Part shown: piece after piece, positions 41,913 to 51,003 of the stretch
How the letters are laid out: every line of letters starts with the position of its first letter
How positions within the stretch are numbered: position 1 is the stretch's first letter
Assembly (NCBI GenBank): GCA_021790195.1
Contig: JAJYIF010000022.1
Span: 1 to 59,773 of the forward strand
Direction of reading: 5' to 3'
Origin: Nitrospirota bacterium
Lineage (GTDB): Bacteria > Nitrospirota > Thermodesulfovibrionia > Thermodesulfovibrionales > UBA9159
Length of the DNA stretch: 59,773 bases
Position numbers and translations under genes: made by a program
The notes under the pieces: model-generated
What the model saw: the letters and a program-made list of their open reading frames with translations, nothing else
Databases searched by the model: none
Told to the model about the DNA's origin: nothing

Positions 41913-43343
41913 ATGTCCTGTTATCCGAGACTGGTCATCGCAGGCCTTAAAGGCGGTTCCGGCAAGACCACTCTTTCGCTTGGCCTGATCCGGGCGCTGA
42001 AAGAAGACGGCTTTAAGGTCGCCCCCTACAAGAAGGGGCCGGACTACATCGATGCCGGGTGGCTTGCGAGCGCATCGGGGTGCGCCTGCTATAATCTCGA
42101 CCCTTTTCTTATAGGCAGCGAACGCCTCTTGTCTTCCTTTCTGAATCATTCCCTGGGCTCGGATATCTCGGTTATAGAGGGGAACCGGGGACTCTTCGAC
42201 GGAATGGACGAAATCGGCTCATACAGCACGGCCGAAGTAGCGAAGACCTTAACAGCCCCAGTCATCGTCATTATAGATTGCACAAAGGTCACGCGCACTG
42301 TTGCGGCTATGGTCCTCGGCGCCCGGAGATTCGATCCCGAAGTGGATGTAAAAGGGGTTGTGCTTAACCAGCTAGCCGGAAGCAGACATGAATCAGTGAT
42401 ACGCAAGTCGATCGAACGTTATTGCGAAGTACCTGTCCTGGGGGCTATTCCAAGACTGGCGGAAGCCGCGTTCCCGGAGAGGCACATGGGGTTGACCCCG
42501 CATCAGGAACACCCCCAAACGGAAAAGGCTATTTCATTTGCCGGAGAAACGGCGCGGTCTTATCTCGATATGGAAAAGATAGTGCGCATAGCGCGCGGGG
42601 CGACGCCGATAATGAATGAGACGGAGACACGGAGACCCGGTGACGCGGTGAACGCGGAATCGTTTCCCCGCGTCGCTTCCGTCGTCAGGATCGGTGCTGT
42701 CAGGGACTCCGCGTTCCAGTTCTACTACCCCGAGAACTTCGAAGAATTAAAGAGACTGGGGGCCGATATAATAGAATTCAGCGCCATCACCGAGGGACTT
42801 CCTTCCGACATCGACGCCCTCTATATAGGGGGAGGCTTTCCCGAGACCCACGCCATCGCCCTTGCCGGGAATGCCCGTCTCCGCGAATCCTTGAGGAACG
42901 CCGTTATGGACGGCCTCCCGGTCTATGCTGAATGCGGAGGGCTCATGTACCTTGGCGAAGGACTTCTGCTGGAAGGCAAGACATATCCTATGACAGGCAT
43001 CTTCCCTCTTCTATTTTCACTCGAAAAAAGACCGCAGGCCCATGGCTACTCCTCGGTCGAGGTTGTCGGGGGTAACCCATTTTTTGCAAAAGGCACGGTA
43101 CTTAAGGGACATGAATTCCATTATTCCAGGCCGGTCAACGCCGGCGAGCTGAAAGAGTTTACCTTTGCCTTCAGGATGAAGCGGGGCCGGGGACTGCACG
43201 AAGGGATGGACGGGATCTGCTATAAGAATGTCCTTGCCACCTACACTCACATTCATGCATACGGTGCAAGTGAGTGGGCCGGGGGGGTGCTGAGGCGCGC
43301 CTTGGAATTCAGGGAGAAGAGACGCACTATGCGGGAGGCATGA
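41913..43343 (+). CDS. dsrN: DsrN / CbiA-type cobyrinate a,c-diamide synthase
   Basis: 476 residues. N-terminal P-loop KGGSGKTTLSLGLIRAL and KKGPDYIDAGWLASASG; VIEGNRGLFDG and the VVLNQLAG segment; C-terminal class I glutamine amidotransferase with nucleophile cysteine in VYAECGGLMYLGEG and histidine in THIHAY. CbiA amidates the a and c carboxylates of cobyrinate; within dsr loci the same family is called DsrN and is thought to make siroheme amide, the sulfite reductase prosthetic group. Location directly after dsrABD favours DsrN here. Leaderless start. Confidence 0.9.
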   Translation: MSCYPRLVIAGLKGGSGKTTLSLGLIRALKEDGFKVAPYKKGPDYIDAGWLASASGCACYNLDPFLIGSERLLSSFLNHSLGSDISVIEGNRGLFDGMDEIGSYSTAEVAKTLTAPVIVIIDCTKVTRTVAAMVLGARRFDPEVDVKGVVLNQLAGSRHESVIRKSIERYCEVPVLGAIPRLAEAAFPERHMGLTPHQEHPQTEKAISFAGETARSYLDMEKIVRIARGATPIMNETETRRPGDAVNAESFPRVASVVRIGAVRDSAFQFYYPENFEELKRLGADIIEFSAITEGLPSDIDALYIGGGFPETHAIALAGNARLRESLRNAVMDGLPVYAECGGLMYLGEGLLLEGKTYPMTGIFPLLFSLEKRPQAHGYSSVEVVGGNPFFAKGTVLKGHEFHYSRPVNAGELKEFTFAFRMKRGRGLHEGMDGICYKNVLATYTHIHAYGASEWAGGVLRRALEFREKRRTMREA

Positions 43344-43395
43344 CTCAGAATGAAGACGCCTATATGCAGTGTAAACCGCGCGGCCTGCATTTGAT

Positions 43396-44037
43396 ATGAA
43401 TAGTTTCCCTCGCATAAAGGAAGAGATAAGGAACGCGCTTCTGTCTGCGGACTTTGAGAAGATCGCGCAACTTTCTCTTGACGACAGGAAGGTGTTCAGC
43501 ATATTGATCTCCCTCGCCTATGATAAAGAAGACGTCCTGTGCTGGAGGGCGATTGAGGCCGTCGGAAAGGCCGCCTCGGCCGTGGCCGCAGAGGACCCGG
43601 CGTCGGTCAGGAATATCGTCCGGAGGCTGCTCTGGTCTACGAGCGACGAATCAGGGGGAATGGCCTGGAGCGCGCCTGAGATGCTTGCGGAGATAGTGGT
43701 GAATACCGCTCTTTTATGTATGGATATACCGCCCATCATCCTTTCACTCGAAGAGGAAGAGATATTCTTGAAGGGTGTTCTCTGGGCGATGGGGCGGGTC
43801 CTTCGAGCGGGGATCGATGTCGAAGGCGCCAGGGATATAGCGCTTCAGTCTCTGGGCCATAAGGATCCCGCGGTAAGAGGCCTCGCGTTGTATGTGCTGT
43901 CCGGAGACAAGAGCGCCGGGTTTGCGGGCAGGATCACGTGCCTGGTGCATGACGAGGGACGGTTCAGGATATACCGGAACCATGAATTGATTGAGACGAC
44001 TGTCGGCGATGCTGCGAAGGAGGCCCTTAAATGTTGA
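43396..44037 (+). CDS. HEAT-like helical protein of dsr loci (DVU0298-like)
   Basis: 213 residues, mostly paired helices: DDRKVFSILISLAYDKEDVLCWRAIEAVGKAASAV and SVRNIVRRLLWSTSDESGGMAWSAPEMLAEIV are HEAT-repeat units, with another near ARDIALQSLGHKDPAVRGLALYVL. I recognise the pattern from a conserved protein of sulfate reducers (annotated after Desulfovibrio DVU0298). Function unknown; a scaffold or assembly factor for DsrC or sirohaem enzymes is plausible. Its stop overlaps the next gene start by seven bases. Confidence 0.75.
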   Translation: MNSFPRIKEEIRNALLSADFEKIAQLSLDDRKVFSILISLAYDKEDVLCWRAIEAVGKAASAVAAEDPASVRNIVRRLLWSTSDESGGMAWSAPEMLAEIVVNTALLCMDIPPIILSLEEEEIFLKGVLWAMGRVLRAGIDVEGARDIALQSLGHKDPAVRGLALYVLSGDKSAGFAGRITCLVHDEGRFRIYRNHELIETTVGDAAKEALKC

Positions 44038-44396
44038 AACGTCGCGTTAGAGAGGAAAAGGATGAAATGGCAAGATGTCCTTTTTGCCGCGCTCTTCTGA
44101 ATGTTCCCGAGGACATAAGGACTGCCTCCGGGGACTTCCTGGGCGGGCGGTGCGAGTGCGGCGCCGTTTATGTCTGCGACCCTACCGGTCACAATGTAGG
44201 GCAGGGCTATCTTGATGCGCTCGCATATGCCTGCGGAGACGACTGGGACAAGCTCAACTCGCTTAATTCCGGCAGGGATTACAGTGAAGCGGTTCTTAAC
44301 TATGACGTCAGGACGCACAGGCTGCTGGAGATCGAGGATATACGCAGGAACTTCTTAGGGAAAATGATTTTTATCAGACTTGCCCGAAATGAATAA
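44031..44396 (+). CDS. zinc-ribbon-like conserved protein paired with the HEAT-like protein
   Basis: 121 residues from the ATG at 44031, which has GGAGG seven bases upstream and overlaps the previous stop. Another ATG at 44067 (MARCPFC) is possible. Two cysteine pairs, CPFC and CECGAVYVC, suggest a metal site near residues 16-47. The rest (GHNVGQGYLDALAYACGDDWDKLNSL) is conserved-looking, with no named function that I know. Cotranslated with the HEAT-like protein between dsrN and dsrC. Confidence 0.7.
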   Translation: MLKRRVREEKDEMARCPFCRALLNVPEDIRTASGDFLGGRCECGAVYVCDPTGHNVGQGYLDALAYACGDDWDKLNSLNSGRDYSEAVLNYDVRTHRLLEIEDIRRNFLGKMIFIRLARNE

Positions 44397-44428
44397 ACTA
44401 CACAAATTAATAAATAAGTTATTTTTAT

Positions 44429-44455
44429 TTGACCGCGTAACTAATATTGTATTAT
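44429..44455 (+). promoter_or_regulatory. dsrC promoter, same layout as dsrAB promoter
   Basis: TTGACC (44429-44434), 15-bp spacer ending ATTG, TATTAT (44450-44455). A second possible promoter overlaps it downstream: TTGTGT (44455-44460), 17 bp, TATAAT (44478-44483). The leader is about 120 bases (or 90 from the second). Confidence 0.6.
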
Positions 44456-44580
44456 TGTGTATAACTTCAATTTGGTTTATAATTTGAATTTTCGGGTTGA
44501 AAACATTAGAATACAAAGTTGCTCAAAGTGCACGCTTTCAATAATCAGAATCAAATAAAAGGGAAAGGAGGAGTTTGAGT

Positions 44581-44916
44581 ATGCCAACGATGGATTTTCA
44601 GGGGAAACAAATCGAGATTGACGAGGACGGCTATATTGTCAACCTCGACGACTGGACGAAGGAACTCGCTGATCACATAGCGAAGATAGAAGGCATTGAC
44701 ATGACCGAGTCTCACTGGGAGGTCGTTAACTTCCTCAGGGACTATTACCAGAAATATCAGATCGCTCCGATGATCAAGATCCTGGTCAAAGAGATCGGCA
44801 AAGTCATGGGCCCGGAAAAAGGCAACACAAAATATCTGTACGAGCTTTATCCGGGCGGACCTGCAAAGCAGGCCTGCAAGATCGCCGGGCTTCCGAAGCC
44901 GACGGGATGTGTATAA
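44581..44916 (+). CDS. dsrC: DsrC, sulfur carrier protein
   Basis: 111 residues from the ATG at 44581 (GGAGGA seven bases upstream). The flexible C-terminal arm carries both redox cysteines, C99 (KQACKIAGLPKP) and the penultimate C110 (TGCV), so this is a true DsrC rather than a TusE- or RspA-like paralogue. It receives the sulfite-derived sulfur as a trisulfide from DsrAB and is reduced by DsrK of the DsrMKJOP complex. Monocistronic layout with its own strong promoter fits the high DsrC demand. Confidence 0.97.
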   Translation: MPTMDFQGKQIEIDEDGYIVNLDDWTKELADHIAKIEGIDMTESHWEVVNFLRDYYQKYQIAPMIKILVKEIGKVMGPEKGNTKYLYELYPGGPAKQACKIAGLPKPTGCV

Positions 44917-44930
44917 CATAATCAGAAAAC

Positions 44931-45022
44931 AAGAAGTAGGAAAAAGGAAGTTTCTTAGGTCTCATCTCTCATCGGCCGAACGTGGTTTCACATTGCTGGC
45001 AGCTTCAATTTTCCTACTTCTT
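44931..45022 (+). repeat. 14-bp perfect inverted repeat after dsrC, 64-base loop
   Basis: AAGAAGTAGGAAAA at 44931-44944 is the exact reverse complement of TTTTCCTACTTCTT at 45009-45022. It begins 15 bases after the dsrC stop. It could form a long-range stem that ends or stabilises the dsrC message, or be a pair of sites. A few T follow the second arm. Confidence 0.6.
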
Positions 45023-45048
45023 TATTCTCGCTTTTGGGGGAGTAGGGC

Positions 45049-45558
45049 ATGGCGCTGAAGGATTTCCTGTCAAGGAACAAATCAGCCATTCTGGAGAGGT
45101 GGTTCGAAAAGGCATTAGAGTCTTATCCCGCTGACACAACGGGTTTCCTGAAACAGCGAAGAAGGCAGTTTGCAAACCCGGTCGGATATACTACCGAAAA
45201 AGCGCTCGAAAGCATCTTCGACTGGCTTCTCCAGGACAAGGGGTTCGATGAAGTAACTCCCCATATCGATGACATTGTCAGAATCAGGGCTATTCAGGAC
45301 TTAGCCCCCTCACAGGCCTTGGTCTTTCTGTTCCACCTCAAGAGTCTTATCAGGGAGCGGGTAGCGGGCGAGTTGCAGGCGTTCTCCGCCGAGCTGCGCG
45401 ATCTTGATTCCAGGATAGACGCCCTCTCGTTGATATCTTTTGACATCTATATGAAATGCAGGGAAAAGGTCTATGAACTCAAGGCGAACGAGGTGAAGAA
45501 CAGGACTTACAGACTTTTGCAGATGGCAAATCTGGTGTGTGAGGTTGACGAGGGGTAG
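45049..45558 (+). CDS. RsbRD N-terminal-like helical protein
   Basis: 169 residues. The all-helical pattern LKDFLSRNKSAILERWFEKALESYP, then FANPVGYTTEKALESIFDWLL and SQALVFLFHLKSLIRERV, matches the globin-like N-terminal domain of RsbR-type stressosome proteins. The C-terminal STAS domain is absent; the protein ends in a helix. Free-standing copies of this domain recur before dsrM in several dsr loci, so a sensor or assembly role for the membrane complex is possible. Its start is 26 bases after the inverted repeat; dsrM follows 53 bases later. Confidence 0.75.
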   Translation: MALKDFLSRNKSAILERWFEKALESYPADTTGFLKQRRRQFANPVGYTTEKALESIFDWLLQDKGFDEVTPHIDDIVRIRAIQDLAPSQALVFLFHLKSLIRERVAGELQAFSAELRDLDSRIDALSLISFDIYMKCREKVYELKANEVKNRTYRLLQMANLVCEVDEG

Positions 45559-45611
45559 GCAGATCCGTAGCAGTTAGCAATGCCGTTCAACTTTAAAAAT
45601 GAGGTAAGAAA

Positions 45612-46616
45612 ATGGGACCCATATTTGCTTTGTTTGCAGTGATAGCACTCGTGCTCGTCGCTTTCGTAGGCGCCGGGGTGGCAAACCTGCACTTCCTTTT
45701 CGGAGTCGTCATTCCCTATGCCGCCTTTGCGATATTCATTGTGGGCTTCATCTACCGAGTTCTCATATGGTGGGGGAGTTCGCCCGTGCCTTTTTGCATA
45801 ACCACGACCTGCGGACAACAGGAGACCCTTCCGTGGATCAAGCAGAGCAAGCTCGAAAACCCCTCAAGCACTTCCGGCGTTATCGGGAGGATGGCCCTTG
45901 AGGTGCTGCTCTTCCGCTCCCTCTTCAGAAACCTGAAGACGCAGATGGTGGAGGGCACCAAACTCGTCTATGGCGAGGCGAAGTGGCTCTGGCTGGCCGC
46001 CCTTGCATTCCATTGGTCATTTCTCGTTATCGTAGTCAGACATCTGAGGTTCTTCATACAGAACATTCCCGCCCCCCTTAAGGCCATCGAGGGCCTTGAC
46101 AGCTTCCTGCAGGTGGGCGCTCCGCTTCTGTATATCTCAGATGCGGTGATTCTCCTGGCCGTGACTTATCTCTTCCTGCGAAGGGTCTTTATCCCGCAGG
46201 TGAAGTACATTTCACTTGCCGCCGACTACTTCGCGCTCTTCCTGATTCTGAGCATAGCCGGCACAGGCGTGCTCATGAGGTACTTCCTGAAGGTCGATGT
46301 CGTCGGAGTAAAGGAATTGGCCATGGGTTTGATCGGTTTCAATCCGGTAGAGGCGAAGAAGATGCAGGAAATCGGCGTCCTCTTTTATATCCATCTCTTC
46401 CTCGTCAGCAGTCTCCTTATGTACTTTCCCTTCAGCAAGCTGGTGCACATGGGAGGGGTCTTCCTGAGTCCCACGAGGAACATGACGGCCAACAGCCGCA
46501 TGAAGAGGCACATCAACCCGTGGAACTATCCCGTTCATGTCCACACATATGAAGAATATGAAAATGATTTCAGGGAAAAGATGAAAGGCGCCGGGATACC
46601 GGTTGAAAAGGAGTAA
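45612..46616 (+). CDS. dsrM: DsrM, cytochrome b subunit of DsrMKJOP
   Basis: 334 residues with about six membrane segments; NarI-like domain with conserved histidines (AFHWSFLVIVVRHLRFF and FYIHLFLVSSLLMYFPFSKLVHMGGVF). It binds two b hemes and exchanges electrons with menaquinol, passing them to DsrK. Ribosome site GAGGTAAG. Two bases separate its stop from the dsrK start. Confidence 0.95.
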   Translation: MGPIFALFAVIALVLVAFVGAGVANLHFLFGVVIPYAAFAIFIVGFIYRVLIWWGSSPVPFCITTTCGQQETLPWIKQSKLENPSSTSGVIGRMALEVLLFRSLFRNLKTQMVEGTKLVYGEAKWLWLAALAFHWSFLVIVVRHLRFFIQNIPAPLKAIEGLDSFLQVGAPLLYISDAVILLAVTYLFLRRVFIPQVKYISLAADYFALFLILSIAGTGVLMRYFLKVDVVGVKELAMGLIGFNPVEAKKMQEIGVLFYIHLFLVSSLLMYFPFSKLVHMGGVFLSPTRNMTANSRMKRHINPWNYPVHVHTYEEYENDFREKMKGAGIPVEKE

Positions 46617-46618
46617 CT

Positions 46619-48232
46619 ATGGCAAAATTTACGGCAAAACCTGATGAACTTTCAAAGATAGACTTTACTCCTCCCCGGACGAGATGGATGGAGACACCCG
46701 TCGAGATCAGGGAGCATATGTTCTGCCACGCAGCAAAGCCCAAGGAGCTTGATGTTGTCGGTTTCCCGAACGGACATGAGTGGAGACCTCAGGATGAAGA
46801 CTGGAAACTTCCCGAGAACTGGGAAAGGATGCTTCTCGAAAAGATGAGCGACCTGCTGGGTAAATACCGCTCCTTCAAGGTCTTTATGGACATCTGCGTG
46901 AGATGCGGCGCCTGCGCCGACAAGTGCCACTTCTTTATCGGCACAGGGGACCCCAAGAACATGCCTGTCCTCAGGGCGGAGTTGATGAGGTCCGTGTACA
47001 GGAAGAATTTCACGGCAGCCGGAAAGATACTGAGGAAGATAGCCGGGGCCAGAGACCTTACCGTAAATGTTCTGAAGGAGTGGTGGTACTACTTCTACCA
47101 GTGCACGGAATGCCGGCGTTGCTCGGTCTTCTGTCCCTACGGCATAGACCAGGCCGAGATCACCATGATGGGGCGCGAGCTCACGAACCTTTTGGGGCTG
47201 AACATCGGCTGGATTGCCGGCCCCGTGGCCGCCTGCTACATGAAGGGCAACCACCTCGGCCTCGAACCTCACACCATAACATCGAGCGTCGAGTTTTTCC
47301 TTGACGACATAGAGACGATAACTGGCATCAGAATAAATCCTTCGTTTAACAGGAAGGGGGCGGAGATACTCTTTGTCACTCCTTCCGGCGACCTGTTCGC
47401 AAACCCAGGCACTTACACCGCTATGGGCTACCTGATGCTGTTCCATGAGCTCGGACTCGACTACACCTGGAGCACGTATGCGTCTGAGGGCGGAAACTTC
47501 GGTTTCTTTACTACGAATGAAATGGCGAAGAGGTTGAATTCCAAGATATACGCGGAGGCGAAAAGGCTCGGAGTAAAGTGGGTCCTCGGCGGGGAATGCG
47601 GCCACATGTGGAGGGTCCTCCACCAATATATGGATACCTGGAACGGACCGGCCGATTTCCTTGAGGTCCCGAAGTCGCCTATCACGGGTACCGTCTTCGA
47701 AAACGCAAAATCCACAAAGATGGTGCACATAACCGAGTTTACTGCGGACCTGATCAAGAACGGAAAGCTTAAACTCGACCCGAGCAGGAACGATCATCTG
47801 AAGGTGACCTTCCACGACTCCTGCAACACAGCCCGCGGCATGGGGATCTTTGAAGAGCCCCGCTATGTCATCAAGAACGTCTGCAAGCACTTCTACGAGA
47901 TGCCGGAAGACACCATAAGAGAAAAGACCTTCTGCTGCGGCAGCGGCACGGGATTGAACGCCTCTGAAAATATGGAGCTGAGACTGAGGGGCGGATTTGC
48001 GAGGGCTAATGCCGTCAGGTTCGTGCATGAGCACTATGGAGTGAACATGCTTGCGAATGTCTGCGCTATCGACCGGGCCACACTTTCTACCTCGATGGAT
48101 TACTGGGTGCCCGGTGTCGGAGTGACCGGGGTGCATGAGCTCGTGGGCAATGCCCTCATCATGAAAGGCGAGAAGGAAAGAACAATCGATCTGAGGATGG
48201 AACCCCTTCCGGGGAAGGAGGGCGCTCAATAA
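46619..48232 (+). CDS. dsrK: DsrK, HdrD-like catalytic subunit
   Basis: 537 residues. Two ferredoxin clusters: CVRCGACADKCHFF near residue 96 and CTECRRCSVFCPYG near 161. Two CCG-type domains: GECGHMW, then FHDSCNTARG and TFCCGSGTGLN, which bind the special [4Fe-4S] that reduces the DsrC trisulfide. Faces the cytoplasm. Overlaps dsrJ by one base. A 525-codon antisense frame spans the whole gene and is a shadow. Confidence 0.97.
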   Translation: MAKFTAKPDELSKIDFTPPRTRWMETPVEIREHMFCHAAKPKELDVVGFPNGHEWRPQDEDWKLPENWERMLLEKMSDLLGKYRSFKVFMDICVRCGACADKCHFFIGTGDPKNMPVLRAELMRSVYRKNFTAAGKILRKIAGARDLTVNVLKEWWYYFYQCTECRRCSVFCPYGIDQAEITMMGRELTNLLGLNIGWIAGPVAACYMKGNHLGLEPHTITSSVEFFLDDIETITGIRINPSFNRKGAEILFVTPSGDLFANPGTYTAMGYLMLFHELGLDYTWSTYASEGGNFGFFTTNEMAKRLNSKIYAEAKRLGVKWVLGGECGHMWRVLHQYMDTWNGPADFLEVPKSPITGTVFENAKSTKMVHITEFTADLIKNGKLKLDPSRNDHLKVTFHDSCNTARGMGIFEEPRYVIKNVCKHFYEMPEDTIREKTFCCGSGTGLNASENMELRLRGGFARANAVRFVHEHYGVNMLANVCAIDRATLSTSMDYWVPGVGVTGVHELVGNALIMKGEKERTIDLRMEPLPGKEGAQ

Positions 48233-48636
48233 TGAAAATCTATGACGGCGGGAAAATAATCGTAGGACTGATCGTCTTTGTAGGTTTGTTCACATTCCCC
48301 TTTGTCTATAACATTGGCAAGGCGAACGTGATGCCTGAACCCAAGATCAACACTCCGGCGATAAACGAACTGACTGAAAAGAAGTGCGTGGAGTCAAAGC
48401 AGTTCATGAGGGCCGAGCACATGCAGCTGCTCAATCAGTGGAGAGACTGGGCTGTCCGCAAGGGTGAGAGAGTCTATGTCAATTCGGAGGGGAAGCCCTA
48501 TACGATCAGCCTTCAGAATACCTGCATGCACTGCCATTCGAACAAGAAGGAGTTCTGCGACCAGTGCCACAACTATATGGCGGTGAATCCCTATTGCTGG
48601 AATTGCCACATAGCGCCGAAGGAGAAAGAGTCATGA
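48232..48636 (+). CDS. dsrJ: DsrJ, triheme cytochrome c
   Basis: 134 residues. An uncleaved or signal-type N-terminal helix (GKIIVGLIVFVGLFTFPFVY) and three heme c sites: CMHCH (98-102), CDQCH (109-113), CWNCH (122-126). C52 in KKCVESK is the candidate distal cysteine ligand for the His/Cys heme known in this protein. Periplasmic member of DsrMKJOP. Its stop overlaps the dsrO start (ATGA). Confidence 0.95.
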   Translation: MKIYDGGKIIVGLIVFVGLFTFPFVYNIGKANVMPEPKINTPAINELTEKKCVESKQFMRAEHMQLLNQWRDWAVRKGERVYVNSEGKPYTISLQNTCMHCHSNKKEFCDQCHNYMAVNPYCWNCHIAPKEKES

Positions 48637-49463
48637 GCATGAACCGAAGACAGTTTTTAAAAATAGCAGGAATGTCCACCGTTCTTGGACTCGGCGGCGT
48701 GCCGGTCATCAATCTGCTCAAGGGCGACAAGTCGGAGGCCTCACACGTATTCGTAAACGAGAAGGCACTGACCGCCAAGCGCTGGGGCATGGCCATCGAC
48801 GTAAGCAAGTTCAGGACGGACGACGACTATAAGAAAGTCATACACGCTTGTAACAGCATCCACAATATCCCCGATTTCGGCAACTCGAAGGACCAGATCA
48901 AATGGATATGGACCGACACCTACGAACACACGTTTCCCACTCAGCCGAATGAGTTCATCGAGGAGAGCGTCAAGGAAAAGCCGTTCGTGCTCCTCTGCAA
49001 TCATTGCGAAAACCCCCCGTGCGTGAGGGTCTGTCCCACCAAGGCGACGTTCAAGAGGAAAGACGGCATTGTCATGATGGACCAGCACCGCTGCATAGGC
49101 TGCAGGTTCTGCATGGCCGCCTGTCCCTTCGGAGCGAGGAGCTTTAATTACAAAGACCCGAGGCTCGGTCTTAAGCCCGAGGACGAGAATACGCAATATC
49201 CCACGCGCACGATCGGTGTCGTCGAAAAATGCACCTTCTGCGCAGAACGCCTGTCGAAGGGACTCATCCCGGCGTGCGTCGAGGCATCCCAGCAGATAGC
49301 CAAGGACGCGGGCACTGAGGCGGCGATGTATTTCGGCGACCTTGACGACCCGAGCTCCGATGTGAGGAAAGTCTTGGCCGGCCGCTATTCCATTCGCAGA
49401 AAACCGGAACTCGGCACAGGTCCCAGTGTTTTCTACATAATAGGAGGAGATAAAAATGCTTGA
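48633..49463 (+). CDS. dsrO: DsrO, periplasmic ferredoxin-like subunit
   Basis: 276 residues from the ATG at 48633, selected for the overlap with dsrJ and the twin-arginine signal [18 protein letters not shown] immediately after. Cluster motifs: [26 protein letters not shown] and [18 protein letters not shown], making several [4Fe-4S] sites. Exported by Tat and docked on DsrP, with DsrJ, on the periplasmic side. Its stop overlaps the dsrP start by eight bases. Confidence 0.95.
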   Translation: MSMNRRQFLKIAGMSTVLGLGGVPVINLLKGDKSEASHVFVNEKALTAKRWGMAIDVSKFRTDDDYKKVIHACNSIHNIPDFGNSKDQIKWIWTDTYEHTFPTQPNEFIEESVKEKPFVLLCNHCENPPCVRVCPTKATFKRKDGIVMMDQHRCIGCRFCMAACPFGARSFNYKDPRLGLKPEDENTQYPTRTIGVVEKCTFCAERLSKGLIPACVEASQQIAKDAGTEAAMYFGDLDDPSSDVRKVLAGRYSIRRKPELGTGPSVFYIIGGDKNA

Positions 49464-50628
49464 GAAGGCGCTGCAAGGCAGTCGAAAATACTGGACATGG
49501 ATTTTCTTCTTGCTTCTGATCGTCGGCAACGGGTTCATTAACTATCTCTATCAGTTCAAGCACGGCTTGGGAATCACGGGCATGAGCAGGGACGTTTCAT
49601 GGGGACTCTACATCGGCCAGTTCACTTTCCTCGTGGGCGTGGCCGCCTCAGCGGTCATGCTGGTCATACCGCATTACCTCCACGATTTCAAGAAATTCGG
49701 GAAGATCGTGATACTCGGGGAGTTCCTTGCCGTAGCAGCCGTTACGATGTGCGTGACCTTTATATTTGTCGACCTGGGACAGCCGATGAGGGTCTTGAAC
49801 GTGATATTGCATCCGACGCCCAATTCTATCCTGTTCTGGGACGCGGTCGTACTTAACGGTTATCTTGGGCTGAACATTGTCATAGGGTGGATGACGCTGA
49901 GTGCGGACCGCAAAGGGATCAAACCGCCCGCTTGGGTAAAACCGTTGATCTATGTGTCGATCCCCTGGGCGTTCAGCATTCATACCGTCACGGCCTTTCT
50001 CTACGCAGGCTTGCCGGGTAGGCATTTCTGGCTGAGCGCAATAATGGCGGCCCGCTTCCTCGCATCGGCGTTTGCAGGCGGTCCGGCCCTCTTGATCATC
50101 CTTTCTCTGATCGTGAGGAAGCTGACCAAGTTCGATCCGGGCAAGGAGCCTATCCAGGCGGTCGGGAAGATCGTGACTTACGCCATGATCGCGAACGTCT
50201 TCCTCCTGGGACTCGAATTCTTTACCGCCTTCTACAGCCAGATACCGGGCGAGATGAACTCTTTCAAATATCTCTATGTCGGCTTTGAAGGTCATGACAA
50301 GCTCGTTCCTCTTATGTGGACGTCGAGCATCCTCGCCATCGTATCGCTTCCGCTCCTCATAGTTCCGTCCTGGCGCAAGAAAGAGGGAGTCCTGGCGACG
50401 GCCTGTGTCGCGCTTTTTATCTCACTATGGATTGACAAGGGATTCGGCCTTGTAATAGGCGGTTTCGTTCCTAACCCCTTTGAAGGTGTAACCGAATACT
50501 GGCCGACGCTCCGCGAGGCCTCAATCGCGCTCGGTGTATGGGCCCTGGGGTTCCTGGTCCTGACGCTCCTTTACAAGATCGCTATCACCGTGAGAGAACA
50601 GACGGCCGGAATAGAAATAGAACACTGA
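49456..50628 (+). CDS. dsrP: DsrP, NrfD/PsrC-like membrane subunit
   Basis: 390 residues with about ten membrane helices; NrfD-family landmarks [42 protein letters not shown] and [23 protein letters not shown]. Quinone-interacting partner of DsrO. Last gene of dsrMKJOP; a 13-bp stem terminator follows 33 bases after the stop. Confidence 0.95.
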   Translation: MLEKALQGSRKYWTWIFFLLLIVGNGFINYLYQFKHGLGITGMSRDVSWGLYIGQFTFLVGVAASAVMLVIPHYLHDFKKFGKIVILGEFLAVAAVTMCVTFIFVDLGQPMRVLNVILHPTPNSILFWDAVVLNGYLGLNIVIGWMTLSADRKGIKPPAWVKPLIYVSIPWAFSIHTVTAFLYAGLPGRHFWLSAIMAARFLASAFAGGPALLIILSLIVRKLTKFDPGKEPIQAVGKIVTYAMIANVFLLGLEFFTAFYSQIPGEMNSFKYLYVGFEGHDKLVPLMWTSSILAIVSLPLLIVPSWRKKEGVLATACVALFISLWIDKGFGLVIGGFVPNPFEGVTEYWPTLREASIALGVWALGFLVLTLLYKIAITVREQTAGIEIEH

Positions 50629-50660
50629 CCCGGCGGACTACCGCTTGGAATAATGTGGAA

Positions 50661-50695
50661 AGGGCCTATTCCCTGATAGGGAATAGGCCCTTTTT
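50661..50695 (+). terminator. intrinsic terminator of dsrMKJOP
   Basis: Perfect 13-bp stem AGGGCCTATTCCC / GGGAATAGGCCCT with a five-base loop and a T-run. Confidence 0.9.
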
Positions 50696-50731
50696 ATGAT
50701 ATTTGAAAACAGTAAAAGATAAGACTGTAAA

Positions 50732-50761
50732 TTGACTTCCAGACAAGTTTTTAATTAGAAT
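50732..50761 (+). promoter_or_regulatory. promoter of the ferredoxin gene
   Basis: -35 TTGACT (50732-50737), 18-bp spacer, -10 TAGAAT (50756-50761). Leader of about 25 bases with AGGAGGTGA. Confidence 0.65.
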
Positions 50762-50792
50762 AAATGAATAAGAAATTCAGGAGGTGATTTAT

Positions 50793-50978
50793 ATGTACAT
50801 GGTATCAGTAAACGCGGCAACATGCGACGGCTGCGAGGAGTGCGTGAATGTCTGTCCACAAGGGGTATTTCAGTTGACCGATAAGAAATCGGACCCGTAT
50901 CAGACTTCTGAATGCGTCTTCTGCGAGAGCTGCCTCGGCGTGTGTCCTACGAATTCCATAACGATAACCGAGATGTAG
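50793..50978 (+). CDS. 2[4Fe-4S] ferredoxin
   Basis: 61 residues from the ATG at 50793; a GTG at 50784 overlaps the Shine-Dalgarno and is unlikely. Two cluster motifs: CDGCEECVNVCP and CVFCESCLGVCP, the standard bacterial 2[4Fe-4S] type. It sits between dsrP and the TusA/DsrE operon with its own promoter and terminator. A likely electron donor or acceptor for DsrAB or for oxidoreductases of the sulfate pathway; the partner is inferred. Confidence 0.9.
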   Translation: MYMVSVNAATCDGCEECVNVCPQGVFQLTDKKSDPYQTSECVFCESCLGVCPTNSITITEM

Positions 50979-51003
50979 GATCAAGAGGGATTAGCACTAA
51001 TAA

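Noticed and set aside
46652-48229. 525-codon open frame antisense to dsrK
   Set aside because: It mirrors dsrK, whose cluster motifs and operon overlaps are unambiguous; the antisense product has no recognisable domain and no ribosome site. GC-rich codon use leaves the antisense frame open.
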